Assembly: GCA_023700805.1 (NCBI GenBank)
Contig: JAMPYF010000011.1
Coordinates: 39,888 to 103,887, forward strand
Origin: Sulfuritalea sp.
GTDB lineage: Bacteria > Pseudomonadota > Gammaproteobacteria > Burkholderiales > Rhodocyclaceae
Direction: 5' to 3'
DNA: 64,000 nt
The notes below the pieces were generated by a model, which saw nothing but the letters and a program-made list of their open reading frames with translations, was not told the origin of the DNA and did no database searches. This document shows, piece by piece, positions 59,146-64,000 of this stretch. Position 1 is the first letter of the stretch. Every line of letters starts with the position of its first letter. A program made the position numbers and the translations under genes.

Positions 59146-61809
59146 ATGTCAAAGCAACTGATCATCGCCGAGAAACCTTCCGTCGCCCAGGATATTGCCA
59201 AGGCGCTGGGGGGATTCACCAAGACCGGTGACTACTTCGAGAGCGACGACTACGTGTTGTCGTCGGCCATCGGCCATCTGCTGGAACTGGCCGTGCCGGA
59301 AGAGTACGACGTCAAGCGCGGCAAGTGGAGCTTCACCCATCTGCCGATGATCCCGCCGCATTTCGCGCTGAATCCGATCGAGCGCACCCAGGAGCGCCTG
59401 CGCCTGTTGACGCGCCTGATCAAGCGCAAGGACGTCACCGGCCTGGTCAATGCCTGCGACGCGGGGCGCGAGGGCGAACTGATCTTCCGTTACGTCGCGC
59501 AGCACGCGCTGGGCGCCAAGCAGAAGCCGATCCGCCGCCTGTGGCTGCAGTCGATGACGGCAGGCGCGATCCGCGACGGCTTCGCCCACCTGCGCACCGA
59601 TACCGAAATGCTGCCGCTGGCCGATGCCGCGCGCTGCCGCTCGGAAGCCGACTGGCTGATCGGCATCAACGGCACGCGCGCCATGACGGCCTTCAATTCC
59701 AAGGAAGGCGGCTTCTACAAGACGCCCGTGGGCCGCGTGCAGACGCCGACCCTGGCGATCATGGTCGAACGCGAAAGCCGCATCCGCGCCTTCGTCTCGC
59801 GCGACTACTGGGAAGTCGAAGCAGAATTCCAGTGCCTCGCCGGCACCTACCGCGGCCGCTGGTTCGACGAGAAGTTCAGGAAGGCCGAGGACGAGCATGC
59901 GCGCGCCGAGCGCATCTGGGACAAGGCCAGGGCGGATGCCCTGCGCAAGAAATGCCTGGGCCAGCACGGCACGGTGGACGAGGACAGCAAGCCCAAGACC
60001 GAGGCCTGCCCGATGCTCTACGACCTCACCTCGCTGCAGCGCGAGGCCAACGGCCGCTTCGGTTTCTCGGCCAAGAACACCCTGGGCCTGGCCCAGGCGC
60101 TCTACGAAAAGCACAAGGCGCTGACCTACCCGCGGACCGACAGCCGCCACCTGCCCGAGGACTACATAGTCACGGTCAAGGAAACCCTCGCGGCGATGGC
60201 CGGCACGCCCTATGCGACCTTCGCCGGCGCCATCATCAAGAACGGCTGGGTGCATCCCAACAAGCGCATTTTCAACAACGCCAAGGTGTCCGATCACTTC
60301 GCCATCATTCCCACCGGAGCGGCGCCGAAGAATCTCTCGGAACCGGAACAGAAGATCTACGACCTGGTCACCAAGCGCTTCCTGGCGATCTTCTACCCGT
60401 CGGCCGAGTACAACATCACGACGCGCATCACCCGGATCGAGCAGGAAGCCTTCAAGACCGAAGGCAAGGTGCTGGTGACGCCGGGCTGGCTCGCGGTGTA
60501 CGGCAAGGAATCGCAGGAAACGCGCGAGGAAGCCGGCGAGAACCTGACCCTGCCGCCGCTGGAAAAGAACGAGCGGGTCTGGGCCGAGGATGTCGAGGTT
60601 AGACCTAAGGCCACCCAGCCGCCGCCGCGCTTCACGGAAGCCACGCTGCTGACCGCCATGGAAGGCGCCGGCAAGCTGATCGAGGACGAGGAACTGCGCG
60701 AAGCCATGTCCGAGCGCGGCCTCGGCACGCCGGCGACGCGCGCGGCGACCATCGAGGGTTTGCTGGCCGAGGAATACCTGCATCGCAACGGCCGCGAACT
60801 GCAGCCTACGGCCAAGGCCTTCTCGCTGCTGTTCGCGCTGGAGAACCTCGGCGTCGATGAAATCCGCTCGGCCGAACTGACCGGCGAATGGGAGTACAAG
60901 CTGCGGGAAATGGAGCACGGGCGTCTCCAGCGCGACGAGTTCATGAGCCACATCGTGGACAAGACGCGCGAAATGGTCGAGCGCATCAAGACCGGCGAAC
61001 TGCCCGAAGCCGCCTTCTCGACGCTGAAGACGCCCTGCCCGCGCTGCGGCGGCGTGATCCAGGAAAATTACAAGAAGTTCCAGTGCAAGTCCTGCGACTA
61101 CAGCCTGTGGAAGATCGTCGCCGGCCGGCAGTGGGAACCCGAGGAAATCGACGAGCTGCTGACGAAGCGCATCGTCGGCCCCTTGCAGGGATTCCGCAGC
61201 AAAATGGGGCGCCCCTTCGCGGCCATGATCAAGCTCAAGGAAGACCACACGCCCGAATTCGATTTCGGCCAGTCGGATGCCGACGCCGATGCCGAGGAAG
61301 TGGATTTCTCGGCGCAGGAAGCGCTCGGTGCCTGCCCCAAGTGCGGCGGCCGCGTCTTCGAGCACGGCATGGCCTATGTCTGCGAAAAGGCCGTGGGCGC
61401 CGGCAAGACCTGCGACTTCCGCTCGGGCAAGGTGATCCTGCAGCAGGAAGTGGCGCGCGGCGACATGCAGAAGTTGCTGGCGACCGGACGCACCGACCTG
61501 CTCAAGGGCTTCATCTCGAACAAGACGCGGCGCAAGTTTTCCGCCTACCTGGTGCGCGATCCAGCGACCGGCAAGGTCGGTTTCGAATTCGAGCCGAGGA
61601 AAGCGGCGCCGAAGGCCGGGGCAAAGCCGGAGACCAAGGCCGGACCGGCGGCAAACGAGCCCGTGCTGAAGAAGGCGGCGGCTAAAAAACCTGTGGCGAA
61701 GAAGACCGCCGCGAAAGTCGGCGCTGGCGATACGGCGACCAAGGCGGCAGCGAAGAAAACGCTGGCCAAGAAGCCCGGCGCGAAGAAGGCTCCGGCGAAG
61801 AAGGCCTGA
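59146..61809 (+). CDS. topB: DNA topoisomerase III
   Basis: 887 residues. TOPRIM start (QLIIAEKPSVAQDIAKALG), VNACDAGREGELIFRY, the active-site Tyr in LTYPRTDSRHLPEDY (about residue 327), and zinc-ribbon segments CPRCGG...CKSCDY and CPKCGGRVFEH. The C-terminal 60 residues are a Lys/Ala-rich DNA-binding tail (KKAAAKKPVAKK type). Residues about 857-862 (VGAGDT) in this tail come from dispersed motif copy 9, with one core mismatch. Stop overlaps the next ATG. Confidence 0.96.
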   Translation: MSKQLIIAEKPSVAQDIAKALGGFTKTGDYFESDDYVLSSAIGHLLELAVPEEYDVKRGKWSFTHLPMIPPHFALNPIERTQERLRLLTRLIKRKDVTGLVNACDAGREGELIFRYVAQHALGAKQKPIRRLWLQSMTAGAIRDGFAHLRTDTEMLPLADAARCRSEADWLIGINGTRAMTAFNSKEGGFYKTPVGRVQTPTLAIMVERESRIRAFVSRDYWEVEAEFQCLAGTYRGRWFDEKFRKAEDEHARAERIWDKARADALRKKCLGQHGTVDEDSKPKTEACPMLYDLTSLQREANGRFGFSAKNTLGLAQALYEKHKALTYPRTDSRHLPEDYIVTVKETLAAMAGTPYATFAGAIIKNGWVHPNKRIFNNAKVSDHFAIIPTGAAPKNLSEPEQKIYDLVTKRFLAIFYPSAEYNITTRITRIEQEAFKTEGKVLVTPGWLAVYGKESQETREEAGENLTLPPLEKNERVWAEDVEVRPKATQPPPRFTEATLLTAMEGAGKLIEDEELREAMSERGLGTPATRAATIEGLLAEEYLHRNGRELQPTAKAFSLLFALENLGVDEIRSAELTGEWEYKLREMEHGRLQRDEFMSHIVDKTREMVERIKTGELPEAAFSTLKTPCPRCGGVIQENYKKFQCKSCDYSLWKIVAGRQWEPEEIDELLTKRIVGPLQGFRSKMGRPFAAMIKLKEDHTPEFDFGQSDADADAEEVDFSAQEALGACPKCGGRVFEHGMAYVCEKAVGAGKTCDFRSGKVILQQEVARGDMQKLLATGRTDLLKGFISNKTRRKFSAYLVRDPATGKVGFEFEPRKAAPKAGAKPETKAGPAANEPVLKKAAAKKPVAKKTAAKVGAGDTATKAAAKKTLAKKPGAKKAPAKKA
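61716..61738 (+). repeat. Dispersed motif, copy 9 (in topB, one core mismatch)
   Basis: AGTCGGCGCTGGCG (C for T at position 4), tail ATACGGCGA, preceded by CGAA. Read as V-G-A-G-D-T within the Lys/Ala-rich tail. Confidence 0.75.
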
Positions 61810-62399
61810 TGGCAGAGGCGGCGGCGCCGGCCCGCGCCATTCTCGATTTCTGGTTCCTGCCGCCGGACCATCCCGACCACGGAACTTACCGCCCCGAGTG
61901 GTTCCGCAAGGACGAGGCTTTCGATGCCGCGATTCGCGAACGCTTCGGTGCCGAGATCGACGCGGCATTGAGTTCGGTCCCCGGCGATGCAAACGACATG
62001 GCCGTCCTCGCGCGCATCCTGTTGCTCGACCAGTTCACGCGCAACATCCACCGCGGCACGCCGCGCGCCTTTGCCGGCGACGCCCAGGCGCTGTCGCTGG
62101 CCACAAGCCTGGTCGGCGCCGGCCGCGACAAGAACCTCTCGCCCTGGCAGCGCTGGTTCGCCTATCTGCCCTTCGAACACAGCGAGTCTCTGCTCGACCA
62201 GGAACGCGCGGTCGCCCTGTTCGCCGCGCTGCGGCGCGAAATGCGGCACGCGGCCTTCGACAGCGCCTACGACTACGCCCTGCGGCACCGCGAGGTGATT
62301 GCCCGCTTCGGCCGCTTCCCGCATCGCAATGCGGTTCTTGGGCGGGAATCGACTCCCGACGAAATCGATTTCCTCAAGTTGCCGGGCTCGTCGTTCTGA
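61809..62399 (+). CDS. DUF924 family protein
   Basis: 196 residues, ATG 61809 overlapping the topB stop by one base. Blocks ILDFWFLPPDHP, LLLDQFTRNIHRGTPRAFAGDAQA, WFAYLPFEHSESLLDQE and FGRFPHRNAVLGRESTPDEIDFL are the DUF924 signature. The protein is all-helical and soluble; activity unknown. Confidence 0.92.
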   Translation: MAEAAAPARAILDFWFLPPDHPDHGTYRPEWFRKDEAFDAAIRERFGAEIDAALSSVPGDANDMAVLARILLLDQFTRNIHRGTPRAFAGDAQALSLATSLVGAGRDKNLSPWQRWFAYLPFEHSESLLDQERAVALFAALRREMRHAAFDSAYDYALRHREVIARFGRFPHRNAVLGRESTPDEIDFLKLPGSSF

Positions 62400-62684
62400 T
62401 CCTGCCCCGGCTGCGCGCCGGGCTAGCACCGCGAATACCCCTATCGGCAACTTTAAGTAGTAGCCGCGGATTCTTGCGCAATGCACGGATCAACAAGCAG
62501 AGCCTATATCTTTTAGCATAGGCTCGGTCGGACTCGGACGAGCGCGCATGGGGCCGGATGTGTCGATACCGCCACGACGGCGACGAATGCCGGCGAAATC
62601 GTCCGCACCTCATCGACGCGCCGCACCGGCCGACAGGTGTGCGCAACATCCCGTATCGACCATTGGATTGAAAGGATTCCGGCA
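62400..62684. other. Gap before the chemoreceptor gene with a repeat-plus-hairpin block
   Basis: CACGGATCAACAAG (62484-62497) is followed by the perfect stem GAGCCTAT / ATAGGCTC (62500-62525) with a U-rich 10-nt loop. A similar block lies at 31225 before the c-haem GGDEF genes. No gene is evident; the receptor ATG at 62685 has AAAGGATT as ribosome binding site. Confidence 0.5.
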
Positions 62685-64000
62685 ATGTTGAAGCTCATCA
62701 GTGTCCGCGCCAAACTCGCCCTTCTTTCCGCCGCCGCGGTCGCGGGACTCGTCGCGACCGGGCTAATCGGCTGGTTGGGCATACGGGAAGTCGAATCGGC
62801 CCTCGTCGAGGTTTCCGAGGTGAGGCTTCCTTCCATTGTCGGCCTGGACATCATCAACGAAGGCCAGACCGCCATCAAGGCCGAGAACCTGATGACGGCC
62901 ATCTGGGAGAACGACTACCAGGCCGCGGACAAGTTCGCCAGGCGTCTGGAAGGAAAGAAGGAAATCTGGAGTCGCATCGAGCGCGGCTGGAAGATCTACG
63001 CGCCGCTGCCGCAGACCACGGAGGAAGAGCTTCTCTGGAAGCAGTTCGAGATAGAGTGGACCGACTGGAAGGCATCCGACGCCAGAATCACGGAGACCAT
63101 ACGGGCACTCGCCAACAGCCGCAGCGAGGAGACCCAGAAGAGCCTGTTCGCAAGCTTCTACAAGATATTCGACGCCGATCTGGCGCTTTTTGCCAAAGCG
63201 GAGGCAAGCCTGGGCAAGCTCGTCGAGCTGAACGCGCAAGTTGCGAGGGAGGCGAAAGCGGCCGCCGACACCGCCGTTGCCCGCGCCAAGCTGGCGATGG
63301 CCGGCGTCGCCATCGGCATGATTTTTCTGCTTGCGCTGCTCGCCACTCTGATTTCGCTGGCGATCGTGCGCCCGCTGAATGCCGCGGTAACGGCCGCGAA
63401 CCAGATCGCCGACGGCGATCTGACGACTAGAATCGAGGCCTCCGGCAAGGACGAAAGCGCGCGCCTGATGAATGCGCTGCAGGCCATGGTCGCCAAGCTC
63501 TCGCAGATCATTGGCGAAGTCCGCGGCGCCGCCGACGCGCTCTCCAGCGCCTCGGGCCAGGTTTCGGCGACGGCGCAGTCGCTGTCGCAGTCATCCTCGG
63601 AGCAGGCCGCGTCGGTCGAGGAAACCACGGCCAGCATGGAGCAGATGACCGCGTCGATCGCGCAGAACACCGAGAATGCCCGGATCACCGACAACATGGC
63701 CACCAAGTCCTCGACCGAGGCCGTCGACGGCGGCACGGCGGTCCGCGACACGGTCGCGGCGATGAAGTCGATCGCCGGCAAGATCGGCATCATCGACGAC
63801 ATCGCCTACCAGACCAACCTGCTGGCCTTGAACGCGGCGATCGAGGCGGCCCGCGCCGGCGAGCACGGCCGGGGCTTTGCCGTGGTCGCCGCCGAAGTCA
63901 GGAAGCTGGCCGAGCGCAGTCAGGTCGCGGCGCAGGAGATCGGCCAGCTGGCCGGCTCCAGCGTCACGCTGGCCGAGCAGGCGGGCCGGCTGCTCGACGC
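62685..64000 (+). CDS. Methyl-accepting chemotaxis protein (partial, runs off the window)
   Basis: At least 438 codons without a stop. Helix 1 (about 12-32), a periplasmic four-helix-bundle sensor (about 33-200), helix 2 (about 205-228), HAMP ([20 protein letters not shown], then TTRIEA), and the start of the signalling domain with the conserved tip [43 protein letters not shown] (partly quoted: [15 protein letters not shown]). The ligand cannot be read. The missing end would hold the second methylation helix. Confidence 0.93.
   Translation, partial: MLKLISVRAKLALLSAAAVAGLVATGLIGWLGIREVESALVEVSEVRLPSIVGLDIINEGQTAIKAENLMTAIWENDYQAADKFARRLEGKKEIWSRIERGWKIYAPLPQTTEEELLWKQFEIEWTDWKASDARITETIRALANSRSEETQKSLFASFYKIFDADLALFAKAEASLGKLVELNAQVAREAKAAADTAVARAKLAMAGVAIGMIFLLALLATLISLAIVRPLNAAVTAANQIADGDLTTRIEASGKDESARLMNALQAMVAKLSQIIGEVRGAADALSSASGQVSATAQSLSQSSSEQAASVEETTASMEQMTASIAQNTENARITDNMATKSSTEAVDGGTAVRDTVAAMKSIAGKIGIIDDIAYQTNLLALNAAIEAARAGEHGRGFAVVAAEVRKLAERSQVAAQEIGQLAGSSVTLAEQAGRLLD

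Noticed and set aside
62440..62456. FliA (sigma-28) promoter before the chemoreceptor gene
   Set aside because: TAAAGTT and GCCGATA are both present on the minus strand but are adjacent, without the ~11-bp spacer, and face away from the gene.

Overview
The window is GC-rich DNA (about two thirds G+C by eye) from a respiratory betaproteobacterium, most likely Rhodocyclales-like. This rests on gene order (def-fmt-rsmB-DUF4390-ntrYX-like-trkA; dprA-smg-topB; dsbC next to a ubiquinone hydroxylase), a selenocysteine formate dehydrogenase with its own sigma-54 regulators, and an Mtr-type electron conduit. I cannot name a genus or species from sequence alone. Genes are densely packed, many with 4-bp ATGA overlaps.

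Layout. 0.18-4.65 kb: a haem-copper reductase operon with the order of the sNOR type of nitric oxide reductase (CuA subunit, catalytic subunit, SCO/SenC protein, small membrane protein), followed by a formate/nitrite channel. 4.6-5.1 kb: a thioredoxin-fold gene, convergent to the channel, whose CxxC motif is encoded as UGA-Gly-Thr-Cys and so is a candidate selenoprotein. 5.3-6.7 kb: mobile-element debris (frameshifted RhuM gene, IS4 transposase tail). 6.8-10.5 kb: mobA, a small zinc-ribbon-like protein, an AraC/MGMT repair protein, an EamA transporter, a DsrE-like protein and a GcvH-like lipoyl protein. 10.5-21.3 kb: a formate/selenium block on the minus strand: tRNA-Sec (selC), selB, a transglutaminase-like protein, a TlpA-like thioredoxin, selA, fdhE and fdnIHG, with an in-frame UGA in fdnG. 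21.5-25 kb: the divergent sigma-54 activator and its histidine kinase; the gap to fdnG holds a -24/-12 promoter and two activator-type palindromes. 25-28.4 kb: dsbC, a Ubi hydroxylase, tRNA-Met and a ~1-kb toxin-antitoxin islet bounded by a second copy of the tRNA 3' end. 28.4-31.1 kb: small surface proteins and AsmA. 31.5-38.5 kb: an extracellular-electron-transfer module: two tandem c-haem GGDEF sensors, an MtrB barrel, an MtrA decahaem cytochrome and a monohaem cytochrome. 38.6-43.5 kb: ROK kinase, MOSC protein, MFS transporter, priA. 43.5-43.9 kb: an AT-rich gap with clustered DnaA-box-like sites. 43.9-56.3 kb: hemE, two trkH copies, trkA, an NtrX/NtrY-like pair, DUF4390, rsmB, fmt, def. 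56.4-64 kb: LysM protein, dprA, smg, topB, DUF924 and the start of a chemoreceptor.

How the parts fit. Formate is oxidised in the periplasm by the selenoenzyme FdnGHI, and the machinery to insert Sec (SelA, SelB, tRNA-Sec) lies in the same block; selD and fdhD are not in the window. The same machinery would serve the thioredoxin-like protein. MobA supplies the bis-MGD cofactor and FdhE the maturation step. Electron outlets in the window are the putative NO reductase and the MtrAB conduit.

Two things are not explained by gene content. First, a 27-bp motif (core AGTTGGCGCTGGCG, then two free bases, then RCGGCGA) recurs nine times at roughly 7-kb spacing, plus one partial copy. Inside genes it is read only as V-G-A-G or [S/A]-P-A-P-T, in linkers and loops. 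Second, a ~165-bp intergenic element carrying a perfect hairpin and a G-quadruplex-type G tract occurs twice, each copy running exactly from one gene boundary to the next.
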